Below are positions 36,735 to 46,691 of a stretch of DNA of 64,000 nucleotides, piece by piece. The notes beneath the pieces are model-generated. The model was not told where the DNA came from. It saw only the letters and a program-made list of their open reading frames with translations, and searched no databases. The position numbers and the translations under genes are program-made. Numbering within the stretch: the stretch's first letter is position 1; the number at the start of each line of letters is the position of its first letter. The DNA is from Nitrospirota bacterium (GTDB taxonomy: Bacteria; Nitrospirota; Thermodesulfovibrionia; Thermodesulfovibrionales; Dissulfurispiraceae), in the NCBI GenBank assembly GCA_004321915.1, contig SCQE01000021.1, positions 62,001-126,000 of the forward strand. The letters are read 5' to 3'.

Positions 36735-37537
36735 TGCATCTTAAGCGTCTTGCGGTTGCTGCTGTCGCGCTGCCGCTGCTATACCTCTACATCACAAAAC
36801 TCTCCCCTGTTTTTTTCCTTTTGCTTCTTGCGCTCGTGTCCGCGCTCGGACAGGCGGAATTTTATTCGATGTACAAAACAAAAAAAGAGCTGGCGTTCTG
36901 GGGGATAGTGAGCGGTCTACTCCTGATGTCGTCCCTTTATCTGTCCCGCTATTCGGCCCTCGATATGAGCGGCCACAGCGTAAACGGCATATTCTTTATG
37001 CTCTCGTTTGTTTTGATGGCGTCGGCGCGTCTTTTTTTGATAAGCGACCCTTCGGCCTCTCTCTCCGACCTTGCGCCTGCAATAACGGGCTTTCTATACG
37101 TTCCAAATCTTATGAGCGCCCAGTGGTATCTCAGGCTTCAGGGGGCCGAATGGATAATCTTTCTTTACGGCTGCGTTTGGGCCTCGGACAGCTTGGCCTA
37201 TTATGCGGGCACCGGCATCGGGAAAAGAAAACTCTATCCTTCGGTAAGTCCGAACAAAACTGTGGAGGGCGCGGTCGGCTCTGTTGCGGGGGGCATCGTT
37301 GCTGCGCTTGTTTTAGGCGGAGTTTTGACTAAATGTCCCTATACGTCTTTGGCGGCTATGGGCGCGGTAATAGGATTGATAACCATTGCAGGAGACCTTG
37401 TAGAGTCCATGTTCAAGCGGGATGCCGGTGTTAAGGATTCCGGCTCTATCGTGCCCGGACACGGAGGCATCCTAGATAAACTTGACGGCTCGCTCTATGC
37501 GGGGCCTGCGCTTTACTGGATGACTCTGGTCCTATGA
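36734..37537 (+). CDS. cdsA: Phosphatidate cytidylyltransferase
   Basis: 267 residues, polytopic. C-terminal signature (GDLVESMFKRDAGVKDSGSIVPGHGGILDKLD) is diagnostic. Makes CDP-diacylglycerol, the branch-point of phospholipid synthesis. Start at ATG 36734 overlaps the uppS stop. The dxr start overlaps its stop (ATGA). Confidence 0.96.
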   Translation: MHLKRLAVAAVALPLLYLYITKLSPVFFLLLLALVSALGQAEFYSMYKTKKELAFWGIVSGLLLMSSLYLSRYSALDMSGHSVNGIFFMLSFVLMASARLFLISDPSASLSDLAPAITGFLYVPNLMSAQWYLRLQGAEWIIFLYGCVWASDSLAYYAGTGIGKRKLYPSVSPNKTVEGAVGSVAGGIVAALVLGGVLTKCPYTSLAAMGAVIGLITIAGDLVESMFKRDAGVKDSGSIVPGHGGILDKLDGSLYAGPALYWMTLVL

Positions 37538-38685
37538 AACGTATCACTGTTTTAGGCTCCACAGGCTCCATAGGCAGGAGCACTCTCGATGTTGTCTCGG
37601 CGTTTCCGGACAGGTTCGGTGTGTTCGGGCTGACCGCAGGAAACAATACCGGACTGCTTCTGGCCCAGATCAAAAAGTTCTCTCCTAAATTCGTTGCCGT
37701 GCCCGAGAAGGCTGCATGCGAACTTCTCAGAAAAGAGCTTAGGGGCCTTCAAACCGAAATATTATGCGGTATTGAAGGTATAAATACTCTCGCCGGAATG
37801 CCTGAAGCTGAAGTGGTCATTTCGGCCATCGTCGGCGGCGCAGGCCTGTTGCCCACACTTTCGGCCGTTAAGGCGGGGAAGACCGTGGGCATCGCGAACA
37901 AAGAAACTCTTGTAATGGCGGGCGACATAGTAATTTCGGAGGCCAAGCGTTCGGGCGCCGTATTGATACCGGTTGACAGCGAACACAGCGCGGTATTTCA
38001 ATGTCTCGGCAGCTATGAAAAGCGGTCGGTGCGGAAGCTTGTGCTTACCGCATCCGGAGGCCCTTTTGAAGGAAAGAAAAAAAACGAGCTCGAAGCCGTA
38101 ACCCTCGAAGACGCCCTGAAGCATCCCAACTGGAGCATGGGCAGAAAAATAACGATAGACTCGGCAACGCTTATGAACAAAGGGCTTGAAGTGATAGAGG
38201 CCCACCATCTGTTCGCATTTCCTCCAGATAAGGTTGATGTTCTGATACATCCGCAGAGCATAATCCATTCTATGGTGGAGTTTGCAGACGGAACTTTTAT
38301 AGCGCAGCTTTCGAGACCGGACATGAAGGCCCCTATCGCTTATGCTATGTCGTATCCCGAAAGGCTCGATAATGTGATTACTCAGATAGGCTGGGAGACT
38401 CTGCAGCCGCTCACCTTCAGAAAACCTGACACGGACACATTTCCGTGTCTTGGCTTGGCGTATGACGCTCTGGGTGAGGGCGGCACGATGCCTGCGGTTT
38501 TGAATGCTGCAAACGAGGTCGCCGTGCAGGCATTTCTCGATCGCGGCATCGGCTTCATGGAAATTCCTGCTATAATCAAAAAAGTCATGGATGCCCATAA
38601 AGTAAAGCCCGCTTCTGATTTGGACGGCATAATGGAAGCGGACGCGTGGGCGAGGAAAAATGCGGCAAAGGAGATTGAAAGTTGA
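37534..38685 (+). CDS. dxr: 1-deoxy-D-xylulose-5-phosphate reductoisomerase
   Basis: 383 residues. N-terminal NADPH fold (GSTGSIGRSTLDV), NKETLVMAG, the active-site loop PVDSEHSA and the metal/substrate motif TIDSATLMNKGLEVIEAH. Second step of the MEP pathway; dxs is 24 kb upstream in the window. The typical uppS-cdsA-dxr-rseP envelope operon order is kept. Confidence 0.97.
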   Translation: MKRITVLGSTGSIGRSTLDVVSAFPDRFGVFGLTAGNNTGLLLAQIKKFSPKFVAVPEKAACELLRKELRGLQTEILCGIEGINTLAGMPEAEVVISAIVGGAGLLPTLSAVKAGKTVGIANKETLVMAGDIVISEAKRSGAVLIPVDSEHSAVFQCLGSYEKRSVRKLVLTASGGPFEGKKKNELEAVTLEDALKHPNWSMGRKITIDSATLMNKGLEVIEAHHLFAFPPDKVDVLIHPQSIIHSMVEFADGTFIAQLSRPDMKAPIAYAMSYPERLDNVITQIGWETLQPLTFRKPDTDTFPCLGLAYDALGEGGTMPAVLNAANEVAVQAFLDRGIGFMEIPAIIKKVMDAHKVKPASDLDGIMEADAWARKNAAKEIES

Positions 38686-39752
38686 GCTTTTTATCGGCGT
38701 TGGTCCTTTTTGGTTTTTTGATTTTTGTCCATGAACTCGGACATTTTCTTTTTGCCAAACTCAGTAATGTAAAGGTGTTGAAGTTTTCACTCGGTTTTGG
38801 CCCTAAGGTTGTGGGCAGAAAGATAGGCGAGACCGAATACATGCTTTCTGCAGTGCCCCTCGGAGGCTATGTAAAAATGCTGGGCGAAGAAGTTGAAGAC
38901 GAGGTGGAGCAGGATGACATGTCGCGTTCTTTCAAGAACCAGCCTATTCGCAAGCGGGCCGCGATAATTCTGTTCGGACCGCTTTTCAATATTTTTACCG
39001 CAGTCGTTATTTTCTTTTTCGTGTTTCTTCTGGGAGTGCCTACCTTGCTGCCGGTTGTTGGCGAAACCATGAAGGACACTCCGGCCGAAAGGGCCGGACT
39101 TCAGAAAGGTGACAGGATTGTGGAGATAGATAGCCTGCCGATAAATCAATGGTCGGAGATGACCGAGGTGATTTATAGAAGCCCTGACAAGCAGCTCAAT
39201 TTCAAGATTGACAGGGCGGGCGGGATGATGGATTTTAAGGTTACGCCCCAAAGCAAGAAGACAAAGGACATTTTCGGGGAAGAAAAAACGGTCGGGCTTA
39301 TCGGAATAAAACCTTCGGGCGATACCGTAATTTTCAAAGAAGGCTTTGCGGGTTCCATAAAGCACGCCTTTTTAAAGACATGGGAGATAACCGTGCTTAC
39401 GCTTGTAGGCATGGTTAAGCTGATTCAGCGCATAGTCCCGGCCGACAACATAGGCGGCCCTATTCTTATTTTTCAGCTGGCAGAAAAACAGGCTACGGCA
39501 GGGTTTCTCAGTTACTTTACCTTTGCCGCAGTCATAAGCATAAACTTGGGTGTGTTGAATCTGCTGCCTATTCCCGTACTCGACGGCGGACACCTTCTGT
39601 TTCTCTCCATCGAGGCGTTGAGGAAAAAACCCTTGAGCGAAAAGGTAGTAATAATCTCTCAGAAAGTAGGGATAGCGCTCCTTGTGATGTTGATGGCTTT
39701 TGCTATGTACAACGATATTTTCAGAATAATAACCGGCAAACCATTGCCGTAA
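38682..39752 (+). CDS. rseP: RseP-type site-2 membrane metalloprotease
   Basis: 356 residues from TTG 38682 overlapping the dxr stop. Zinc motif HELGH (residues 17-21) in the first membrane helix, a single PDZ domain (about 125-205) and the second metal motif NLLPIPVLDGGHLLF in a later helix. It cleaves anti-sigma factors and signal-peptide remnants inside the membrane. One PDZ domain, as in many non-enteric homologues. Confidence 0.95.
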   Translation: MSFLSALVLFGFLIFVHELGHFLFAKLSNVKVLKFSLGFGPKVVGRKIGETEYMLSAVPLGGYVKMLGEEVEDEVEQDDMSRSFKNQPIRKRAAIILFGPLFNIFTAVVIFFFVFLLGVPTLLPVVGETMKDTPAERAGLQKGDRIVEIDSLPINQWSEMTEVIYRSPDKQLNFKIDRAGGMMDFKVTPQSKKTKDIFGEEKTVGLIGIKPSGDTVIFKEGFAGSIKHAFLKTWEITVLTLVGMVKLIQRIVPADNIGGPILIFQLAEKQATAGFLSYFTFAAVISINLGVLNLLPIPVLDGGHLLFLSIEALRKKPLSEKVVIISQKVGIALLVMLMAFAMYNDIFRIITGKPLP

Positions 39753-39758
39753 TCCGCA

Positions 39759-40226
39759 ATGAAAACCGCAAGGCCTGCAACTATCAGGCACATGTATTCC
39801 GCAGGCGGGGTGGTCTTCAGGTTTTTGGATGCGGCCCCGCAGGTCGTATTGATCGCGAACAAGAAAAATACCGTTTGGACCCTTCCAAAAGGGATGATAG
39901 ACAGGGGAGAGGAAAGGGAAGATACCGCGATAAGGGAGATAAGGGAAGAAACCGGGCTGACGGGCAGGGTCGTCGAAATGTTAGGCGAAAAATCCTACTG
40001 GTTTTTTTTAAAGAACGAAAATTTAAAATGCAAAAAGACCGTGACTTATTTTCTTGTAGAGTATGTCGAAGGCAACACGGAAGACCATAACTGGGAAGTT
40101 GACGATGCGAGATGGTTTGATCTGGAAGAAGCGATGAATACCCTCTCGTACAAGAGGGACAGGGAGATACTCAAGGAGGCGGGCGACAGGATATGGGCGA
40201 AATACTTGGCCGGCAAGAGCTCATAG
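39759..40226 (+). CDS. Nudix hydrolase (diadenosine-polyphosphatase-like)
   Basis: 155 residues. Nudix box GMIDRGEEREDTAIREIREETGL has the REEx2E core in REIREETG. N-terminal SAGGVVFRF and later YFLVEYVEG match the Ap4A-hydrolase-like subgroup. Substrate not determined. It overlaps rfaE2 by 34 bases, so the two are coupled. Confidence 0.92.
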   Translation: MKTARPATIRHMYSAGGVVFRFLDAAPQVVLIANKKNTVWTLPKGMIDRGEEREDTAIREIREETGLTGRVVEMLGEKSYWFFLKNENLKCKKTVTYFLVEYVEGNTEDHNWEVDDARWFDLEEAMNTLSYKRDREILKEAGDRIWAKYLAGKSS

Positions 40227-40666
40227 CAAGGACAGAGGCCCTCAAATCAGAGGGCAAGAAGATCGTTTTTACAAACGGCTGTTTCGATATTCTTCATGTC
40301 GGACATATAAGATATCTAAAGGAATCGAGGGGTTTAGGCGATATATTAATAGTGGGGTTGAATTCGGACGCATCAGTCAACAGGTTGAAACCGAACAGGC
40401 CGATAGTGGCCGAGGCCTGCAGGGCGGAACTGCTTGCCGCGCTGACGGCCGTGGATTTCGTGACGATATTCGGAGAGGACACACCGTATGAGTTGATCAA
40501 GCGATTACGGCCCGATGTCCTCGTGAAAGGGGGCGATTGGAAGAAGGAGGATATTGTAGGTTCCGACATTGCAAAAGAAACTTACAGCCTCCCGTTCGTG
40601 CAGGGAATGTCAACTACAGGCATTGTGGAGAAGATACTTGAACTGGGCAGAAACAAGGATTTATAA
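40193..40666 (+). CDS. rfaE2: D-glycero-beta-D-manno-heptose-1-phosphate adenylyltransferase
   Basis: 157 residues. Nucleotidyltransferase motif GCFDILHVGHIRYL, then SDASVNRLK and VLVKGGDW, all as in the C-terminal domain of HldE. Here it is a stand-alone protein without the kinase domain. It makes ADP-heptose for the LPS inner core, evidence for an LPS-bearing outer membrane. Confidence 0.95.
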   Translation: MGEILGRQELIARTEALKSEGKKIVFTNGCFDILHVGHIRYLKESRGLGDILIVGLNSDASVNRLKPNRPIVAEACRAELLAALTAVDFVTIFGEDTPYELIKRLRPDVLVKGGDWKKEDIVGSDIAKETYSLPFVQGMSTTGIVEKILELGRNKDL

Positions 40667-40720
40667 GGCCCGGCAAGGTTTTTTTCTTGACTTTCCCCGG
40701 CGATTCTGGTAAAAAAGACT

Positions 40721-41782
40721 ATGTTTTTTAAGAAAAAGAATTATGTAGTAGGCCTTGATATAGGCACCAGCTATGTAAAGATGGTGCAATTGAAAGATGT
40801 TAAGGAAGGCGGCTACGAACTCGGGTTTTACGATATGATGCCGCTGCTGCCCGGAACTATTGCAGAAGGAAACATTACGGACAAAGCGCAGCTCACTTCG
40901 GTAATACGCGAGCTGATGAAGAAGACGGGCTGCAAATCTGCCGATGCCGTGATAGGCGTTTCAGGCCATTCGTCGGTCATAATAAAACGCATAACGATCC
41001 CCACGATGACGGAAGAAGAACTCACCAACTCGATACGCTACGAAGCCGAGCAATATATACCTTTCGACATAGACGATGTCAATATAGATTTCCAGATAAT
41101 CGGTCCCAAGCAGGACGAAGAAGGACAGATGGACGTTGTTCTTGTTGCCGCAAAAAAGAACGTTATAACCGATTACGCCGAAGCTGCGGAAGAAGCCGGA
41201 CTGAATGTTATTCTGGCGGATGTCGACTCGTTCGCGTTGAGCAATATGTACGAATTCAATTACGACACGACCGCGAAGCGGATTGTCGCCCTGATAAACG
41301 TAGGGGCCACAAATTCGATAATAAATATACTGCAGGACGGGTTGCCTGTTTTTACTAGGGACAGCGCGATCGGCAGCGGTCACCACACCGACATGCTGGA
41401 AGAAGAGTTGAGCATATCGAAAGAGGACGCAGAAAGGCTCAAGCTGGGACGGGCCGTAGACGGCGTCGATCCCGAACAGGCGCAGACGATAATCACGAAC
41501 GCGTCCGAAGACATATACGGCGAGATATCGCGTTCCTTCGATTATTTCAGGAGCAGCGTGGGTTTCGAAGAGATAAACGGCATAATACTCGGCGGCGGGG
41601 CCGCTGTTTTAAAAGGGTTCCCCGAAATGATGGCCGAGAGGCTCGGCATAGAGGTCGAACTCGCCGACCCGTTCAAGGGCCTGAAAATTCCGGACACCCT
41701 CAATAAAGATTTTCTCAAAGAAATGGGGCCCATGGCCGCCGTTGCCGTAGGGCTTGCGCTCAGGCGTGAGGACGACAAGTAG
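40721..41782 (+). CDS. pilM: Type IV pilus assembly ATPase-fold protein PilM
   Basis: 353 residues, actin-like. Nucleotide-binding motifs VVGLDIGTSYVKMVQL at the N-terminus and NVGATNSII in the middle; LGGGAAVLKGF near the end. PilM sits on the cytoplasmic face and binds the PilN N-terminus. First gene of the pilMNOPQ operon. TTGACT-17-TAAAAA (40687-40715) is a possible promoter, which would leave almost no leader; no good Shine-Dalgarno is visible. Confidence 0.96.
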   Translation: MFFKKKNYVVGLDIGTSYVKMVQLKDVKEGGYELGFYDMMPLLPGTIAEGNITDKAQLTSVIRELMKKTGCKSADAVIGVSGHSSVIIKRITIPTMTEEELTNSIRYEAEQYIPFDIDDVNIDFQIIGPKQDEEGQMDVVLVAAKKNVITDYAEAAEEAGLNVILADVDSFALSNMYEFNYDTTAKRIVALINVGATNSIINILQDGLPVFTRDSAIGSGHHTDMLEEELSISKEDAERLKLGRAVDGVDPEQAQTIITNASEDIYGEISRSFDYFRSSVGFEEINGIILGGGAAVLKGFPEMMAERLGIEVELADPFKGLKIPDTLNKDFLKEMGPMAAVAVGLALRREDDK

Positions 41783-42430
41783 ATGATAAAAATCAATCTC
41801 CTCACAATAACCGAAGAACAAAAAAAGAAGAAGAAAAAGAAAAAAGGCCCATCGGCGATTCAGGCCCCCCAGAACTTTCTCGTAACGATAGGCCTGATCA
41901 CAGGCGCCGCCCTGCTTGTCGGGGGCGGAGGCGCCGGCTATTTCATGCATAAAGTGTCGAGCCTGAAAGATCAGATCGAAACCAACAAAAAAACTCTGGC
42001 AGAGCTTGAGAAACAGGCTGCGGATGTCATCAAGCTTGAAGAGATGAAAAAAGAGATGACGCAGTTCAGCGGTCTTATAGAAACTCTCAGCAAAAAACAG
42101 TCTTTGCCTGTGACCGTACTCGACGATATGAGTTCTCTGCTTCCTGACGGGGTGTGGCTGGTCAGGTTTGCTTTTCTGGATAAGGACTTAGTGCGGGAGT
42201 CGGCCAATCCTGAGCAGTTTGCCGCTTTTAGTTCTACTATGGAGTACAAGGACGTTATGGCCTCAGGCAAGGCGATATATCTCGAGGGTTACGCCTTTAC
42301 GAACAACGATATAGTGGCGTACATAGCCAATATAAGAAAAAAATATTCCATAGCATATCTGGCGGAAACGAAGCGCGAAGAGATATCAAAGACTCCTGTT
42401 TATAAATTCATGGTACTGGTGGGTGGATAA
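41783..42430 (+). CDS. pilN: Type IV pilus assembly protein PilN
   Basis: 215 residues. Starts MIKINLL, the conserved PilM-binding peptide, then a Lys-rich stretch, a membrane helix (about 33-55), coiled coil (58-95) and a ferredoxin-like periplasmic domain. Begins directly after the pilM stop. Forms the inner-membrane alignment complex with PilO. Confidence 0.94.
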   Translation: MIKINLLTITEEQKKKKKKKKGPSAIQAPQNFLVTIGLITGAALLVGGGGAGYFMHKVSSLKDQIETNKKTLAELEKQAADVIKLEEMKKEMTQFSGLIETLSKKQSLPVTVLDDMSSLLPDGVWLVRFAFLDKDLVRESANPEQFAAFSSTMEYKDVMASGKAIYLEGYAFTNNDIVAYIANIRKKYSIAYLAETKREEISKTPVYKFMVLVGG

Positions 42431-43077
42431 TGGGTCTCGAGCTTAATTTAGATACAATGCCGCAGTCCCAGAAGAAGATCCTTATGATACTGCCGCCGGT
42501 CCTTATAATCGGGCTGGCCATTTATCTTTTTATAATGCCGGACATGGAGGCCGCAGGCAAGCTTGGAGAGGAGCTGGACAACCAGACAAAGGTCATAGAT
42601 ACCCTCAAAAAGGACACGGCCAAACTTGCGCGGATCAAGTCCGATAATGCGGCAATCTCGGCCAAACTCATCGAGCTGAAGAAGAAACTGCCCGAAGAAA
42701 AAGAGATATCCGGGCTCTTGAAGCAGATATCCGAACTCAGCATAAAAGAAGGCTTGACGATACTTGCGTGGAAGCCCAAAGTCCGTGTCGTCCATCCGAG
42801 CAACGAGGTTTACGAGATACCGCTGGTAGTCCAGTTGAGCGGTTATTATCATAGCGCAGGAATGCTTTTCAGTAAGGTGGCGGGGCTCGAGAGGCTTGTG
42901 AATGTTTCGAATATAGCCATAGACGGCAGTAAGACCAAGGACGCCAGAAGTCTGTCGACCGTGAACGTGGAGTTTATGGCCTCCACCTACTCTATGATAC
43001 CCGAGAAAGAGAAAAAGGCGCTCAAGGAAAAGGCAAAGAAGGAAAAAGAAGAAAAAGAGAAGAAGGAGAAGAAATAG
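42430..43077 (+). CDS. pilO: Type IV pilus assembly protein PilO
   Basis: 215 residues. One membrane helix (about 16-36), coiled coil (40-100), periplasmic ferredoxin-like domain, and an unusual C-terminal run of Lys/Glu (KEKKALKEKAKKEKEEK) that family members often lack. TAATG overlap with pilN. Confidence 0.94.
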   Translation: MGLELNLDTMPQSQKKILMILPPVLIIGLAIYLFIMPDMEAAGKLGEELDNQTKVIDTLKKDTAKLARIKSDNAAISAKLIELKKKLPEEKEISGLLKQISELSIKEGLTILAWKPKVRVVHPSNEVYEIPLVVQLSGYYHSAGMLFSKVAGLERLVNVSNIAIDGSKTKDARSLSTVNVEFMASTYSMIPEKEKKALKEKAKKEKEEKEKKEKK

Positions 43078-43078
43078 T

Positions 43079-43696
43079 TTGGGTTTTCAGATAGGGGACA
43101 TCATAGAAAAACTTAAATCAGACCGCCGTCTGCAGATGATTGTTGCGGGCTTCGTGATTTTAGTCGTTGCCGCAGCGGTTTTGTTTTTTGTTATGTCGCC
43201 TTCCGAACAGCCGACAGCCGTTAAACCTGCCGTTGTTCCTAAGCCTAAAGGCAAGGACAATGCTACGGCAAAAAAGCAGACTGACAACAAAACAGCGCAG
43301 CCTGACAATAAGACTGTCCAACTGCCCCAGACGCCGCAGGCTGTTCAATACACATCAATAGGGAGGCGCGACCCTTTTATGCCGCTGCTTGTCCCTAAAG
43401 AGATTCTGGAAAAGAAATCGGAGAAAAAGAAGGCGCTGAGTCCTCTCGAAGACGCCTCGATATCTGATATTCGTTTGACAGCTATCATAAAAGGCAAGGA
43501 AGGGTACTATGCGCTTATAAGAATGGCTGACGGAAAATCTTACACTCTCAGGCCCGGCATGCTTGTGGGATCAAACGAAGGCCGCGTTTATAAAATCACT
43601 CAGGATTCTGTTATTATTAAAGAAAAAATAAAGGACGAAAGAGGAAGGCTCATCATTAAGGAGAATCCTTTAAAACTCCGCAGGGGGGAAGAATGA
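43079..43696 (+). CDS. pilP: Type IV pilus assembly protein PilP
   Basis: 205 residues from a TTG; RBS AGAAGGAG. A membrane helix (about 19-40) rather than a lipobox anchors it. A Pro/Lys/Asn linker (about 45-90) leads to the conserved GRRDPFMPLL and the beta-domain that docks on PilQ. ATGA overlap with pilQ. Confidence 0.9.
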   Translation: MGFQIGDIIEKLKSDRRLQMIVAGFVILVVAAAVLFFVMSPSEQPTAVKPAVVPKPKGKDNATAKKQTDNKTAQPDNKTVQLPQTPQAVQYTSIGRRDPFMPLLVPKEILEKKSEKKKALSPLEDASISDIRLTAIIKGKEGYYALIRMADGKSYTLRPGMLVGSNEGRVYKITQDSVIIKEKIKDERGRLIIKENPLKLRRGEE

Positions 43697-45963
43697 AAAA
43701 AATTGCCGCAGCGTTTCTGTTTCTTGCCGTCTCCTGCTTTTTAATCTTTGCCGCAACAGCGCAGGCAGGAGAAAAGACAGGCCCGTCTAAAATAACCGAT
43801 ATAAAGGTTTCCGACTATTCGGTTACCGTTAAGGCGGACGGCCCTTTCACATACAAAATACAGAATTCGGCCGACCCGTTTCGCGTTATAGTTGACCTTG
43901 AAGGCATAAGCAGCGGCAATTACAGGACAAAGATAGTTTCGTACAAACAGGGCATAACCGAGGTTACGCCTATTACGGTCACTTCTCCGGTTATGATGAC
44001 CAAGCTCGATATTCTGCTTCAATCTCCTATGAATGTTAAAGCCGACCACTCGGCAAACACACTTACGCTTTTTGCCGAAAGAAGCGATAAGGCCCCGGAA
44101 ACCGCAGTGCGCGTGAAAGAGATCGCAGCGGCGGTCGAAAGGGATCTTCCGGCAGTCGTAGAAACTTCGGACAAGGGCGCGGCAAAAGAGATAACAGGTG
44201 TTTTTTTCGATAAGACCAACGAAGGGTATGACCTGATAATAAAGGCCGACGGAAATCTGCCGGAGCCTTCGGTCATAGAGCTCGAAAATTCGGTGTATAT
44301 TGATCTGCCTGACGTTATGATGAAGGCCTCTCTACCGTCAGCCGTGCCGGAGTCTGTGAAAGGGATCCGTTACCGGGACGAAAAAGACAGGATCAGGTTT
44401 ATGCTCGAACTTCAGAGGGGCTTCTATACCGAAGTGAGTGTTGTAGATGATGAGGTCATAGTAAGCATAATCGACAAGAATATAATCAAGAAAGAGGGCG
44501 CTAAGGATTCGACCATGCAGGCTGAAGCGGGCAAATCCGCGGAAGCACTTAAGATTAAGCCGCAGACAGTGTCGCTCGATTTTCAGGATGCGGACATTCT
44601 GCCGATATTGAGGCTCTTGGGAGATGTGGGCGGATATAATATACTGATACACCCTGATGTTAAGGGAAAGATAACGATGAAGCTGGTGAATGTAGAGTGG
44701 GAGCAGGCGCTCGACCTTATCCTTAAGACCTTTGCCCTCGAAAAGGCGATAGAAGGGAATGTTATCAGGGTCGCCTCCAATAAGATATTTCAGGACGAAA
44801 AGAAGATGTTGGCTGACGTGAGGGAGGCGCAGACAAAGGCTGAGGATATCATAACTAAAGTTTTTACCGTTAATTATGGGAATGTCGAGAAAATAAAAGA
44901 TGCCATTACACAGGCAAAGGTGTTTTCTATGAGAGGCAACGTGAGTACCGATGTGAGAACTAAATCTCTTATAGTGAAAGATACTCCGACAGCCCTTGCA
45001 GAAATACAAAAATTGCTGGAGGTGCTCGATGTCCCTACCCGGCAGGTTTTAATAGAGGCAAAAGTCGTTGAGATGAGTTCAAATACGGTTAAAAGTCTCG
45101 GTGTTGAGTGGGGAGCGAGAAGATTTACAAGCGGGGGAAGGAACGGGATAAATATTGGCGGTTCAAGGGGGGCAACAGGAGATACTGCAAAAAATGTTCC
45201 GGGAGGGAATACTATTTCTCAAGGTAATGTTACAGCTTACACCCCCGCGTCAGGGACAACTCCCGCTACGACTACATATAAATTTGAACCATATGCATGG
45301 CAGGGTGGGCAGTTTGGGTTGCCGGGTAAAACTTCTTTTGGAGCCTTAAGCGGTCCCGGCGCAACTTCCCTATTTGATTTTGCGGCTACAGCTTCAAAGG
45401 TAGCTGCTGCGCCGAGCGCTCTGACGATGTCTTTTCTGAATGCCTCTCAAACCTTTGCCCTTGATTTAAGGCTTTCTGCAATAGAAGGCGCGGGAAAAGG
45501 CAAGACGCTTTCAAATCCTCGGATTATGACGCTCGAAAACGAAAAGGCAACCATCAGGCACGGCAAAAGGATCCCTGTTACAACTTCGGGCGCGCAGGCC
45601 GGCACATTCACGACAACTTATATCGACGCCAATTTAAAACTGGAAGTGACGCCTCAGGTAACCCCGGACGGCACAATGCTACTTAAGGTTGATGTGACAA
45701 AAGACGAGCCTGATTTCGGCAATAAAGACGCTCAGGGGAATCCTGCGGTTGATTCCAGACAGGCCACAACTCAGGTGCTCGTAAAAGACGGTGAAACTGT
45801 TGTGATCGGGGGCATAATGAAAAGCACAAACTCTAACGACGAACAAGGCGTTCCGGGGTTGTCAAAGATTCCGGGTTTGGGCTGGCTGTTTAAGAAGGAA
45901 ACAAAAGAGCATACATCCGAAGAATTGCTTATATTTATAACCCCGAGACTTGTTAATCTTTAG
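43693..45963 (+). CDS. pilQ: Type IV pilus secretin PilQ
   Basis: 756 residues with signal peptide (to about AQA, residue 25). Two AMIN domains (about 35-125 and 165-260), STN (about 290-350, VSLDFQDADILPILRLLGD), NolW-like domain, then the secretin barrel ending in GVPGLSKIPGLGWLFKKE and ELLIFITPRLV. A Gly/Thr-rich insertion (about 480-575) breaks the start of the secretin domain. Forms the outer-membrane pore for the pilus. A strong stem-loop follows. Confidence 0.96.
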   Translation: MKKIAAAFLFLAVSCFLIFAATAQAGEKTGPSKITDIKVSDYSVTVKADGPFTYKIQNSADPFRVIVDLEGISSGNYRTKIVSYKQGITEVTPITVTSPVMMTKLDILLQSPMNVKADHSANTLTLFAERSDKAPETAVRVKEIAAAVERDLPAVVETSDKGAAKEITGVFFDKTNEGYDLIIKADGNLPEPSVIELENSVYIDLPDVMMKASLPSAVPESVKGIRYRDEKDRIRFMLELQRGFYTEVSVVDDEVIVSIIDKNIIKKEGAKDSTMQAEAGKSAEALKIKPQTVSLDFQDADILPILRLLGDVGGYNILIHPDVKGKITMKLVNVEWEQALDLILKTFALEKAIEGNVIRVASNKIFQDEKKMLADVREAQTKAEDIITKVFTVNYGNVEKIKDAITQAKVFSMRGNVSTDVRTKSLIVKDTPTALAEIQKLLEVLDVPTRQVLIEAKVVEMSSNTVKSLGVEWGARRFTSGGRNGINIGGSRGATGDTAKNVPGGNTISQGNVTAYTPASGTTPATTTYKFEPYAWQGGQFGLPGKTSFGALSGPGATSLFDFAATASKVAAAPSALTMSFLNASQTFALDLRLSAIEGAGKGKTLSNPRIMTLENEKATIRHGKRIPVTTSGAQAGTFTTTYIDANLKLEVTPQVTPDGTMLLKVDVTKDEPDFGNKDAQGNPAVDSRQATTQVLVKDGETVVIGGIMKSTNSNDEQGVPGLSKIPGLGWLFKKETKEHTSEELLIFITPRLVNL

Positions 45964-45981
45964 GCGAAGACCTAAGCAACT

Positions 45982-46010
45982 TAAGGGGGCATTATCTTAA
46001 TGCCCCCTTA
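45982..46010 (+). terminator. Stem-loop after pilQ
   Basis: Perfect 13-bp stem TAAGGGGGCATTA / TAATGCCCCCTTA around TCT. No T run follows, so it may protect the 3' end or cause pausing instead of intrinsic termination. Confidence 0.6.
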
Positions 46011-46190
46011 CCTCCCAGAGCTATAAGCTGCCGTTATTGAGAAGCAAAAAAGATAATTGGGTATTTCATTGCCCATATTTGGGAAAGAATGTTCCTGTTT
46101 TATTGAAAAGCAAAGTGTTTTTCATTGGAATTTAAGACTATTTTTCCCGGCATTAAAATTGCATATATAGCGAAAGAAAGGTATACAAAA

Positions 46191-46691
46191 ATGAATGCCA
46201 AGAAAAACTCAAGAGAAAAAGGCTTTACATTGATGGAGGCGCTGATAGTCGTTACCATTGTTGCCATAATGGCGGCGGTAGCCTTGCCCCAACTCGGAAG
46301 CTATGTAAAAACTTACAAATATAACGATTATGCCGCTAAAATGGAATACCTTGTAAAGCACTCAAAGATATACGCGATGGAACGGACAAGAAATGTTGGG
46401 GTGTGTGTGAATTCCGGCGCAAAGACCTTGTCGCTTTATGATTTAGGCACCAGCCGCGCTGCAGGCGCATGTACGGGAACAGCCATATCTCAACAGAGCA
46501 TGGCGATTTCTGAAAGTTATATCACGCTTGCCGGCACCAATCCCGGCGTTAGTTTTGATCCCCGTGGCTTGGCGATTCAGAACGGCTATGTATGCGTTGC
46601 TTATAACAATGGGTATACCCGGCTCTGCATTAGTCAGACGGGTGTAAGAAAAGAATCAGGTTCGGGGGCGTGCGCGTCATGTTCAAGTTAA
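46191..46691 (+). CDS. Pseudopilin, FimT/GspH type
   Basis: 166 residues from ATG 46191. Type III signal with prepilin-peptidase site REKG/FTLMEALIVV (Glu5 present), then a hydrophobic helix and a beta-rich domain with paired Cys (VCVNSG, CTGT, YVCVAY, LCISQ) and CASCSS at the end. Likely a minor pilin priming assembly. Overlaps the next gene. Confidence 0.9.
   Translation: MNAKKNSREKGFTLMEALIVVTIVAIMAAVALPQLGSYVKTYKYNDYAAKMEYLVKHSKIYAMERTRNVGVCVNSGAKTLSLYDLGTSRAAGACTGTAISQQSMAISESYITLAGTNPGVSFDPRGLAIQNGYVCVAYNNGYTRLCISQTGVRKESGSGACASCSS

Noticed and set aside
37762-38598. 278-residue minus-strand ORF within dxr
   Set aside because: Shadow of an intact dxr gene; composition is not protein-like.
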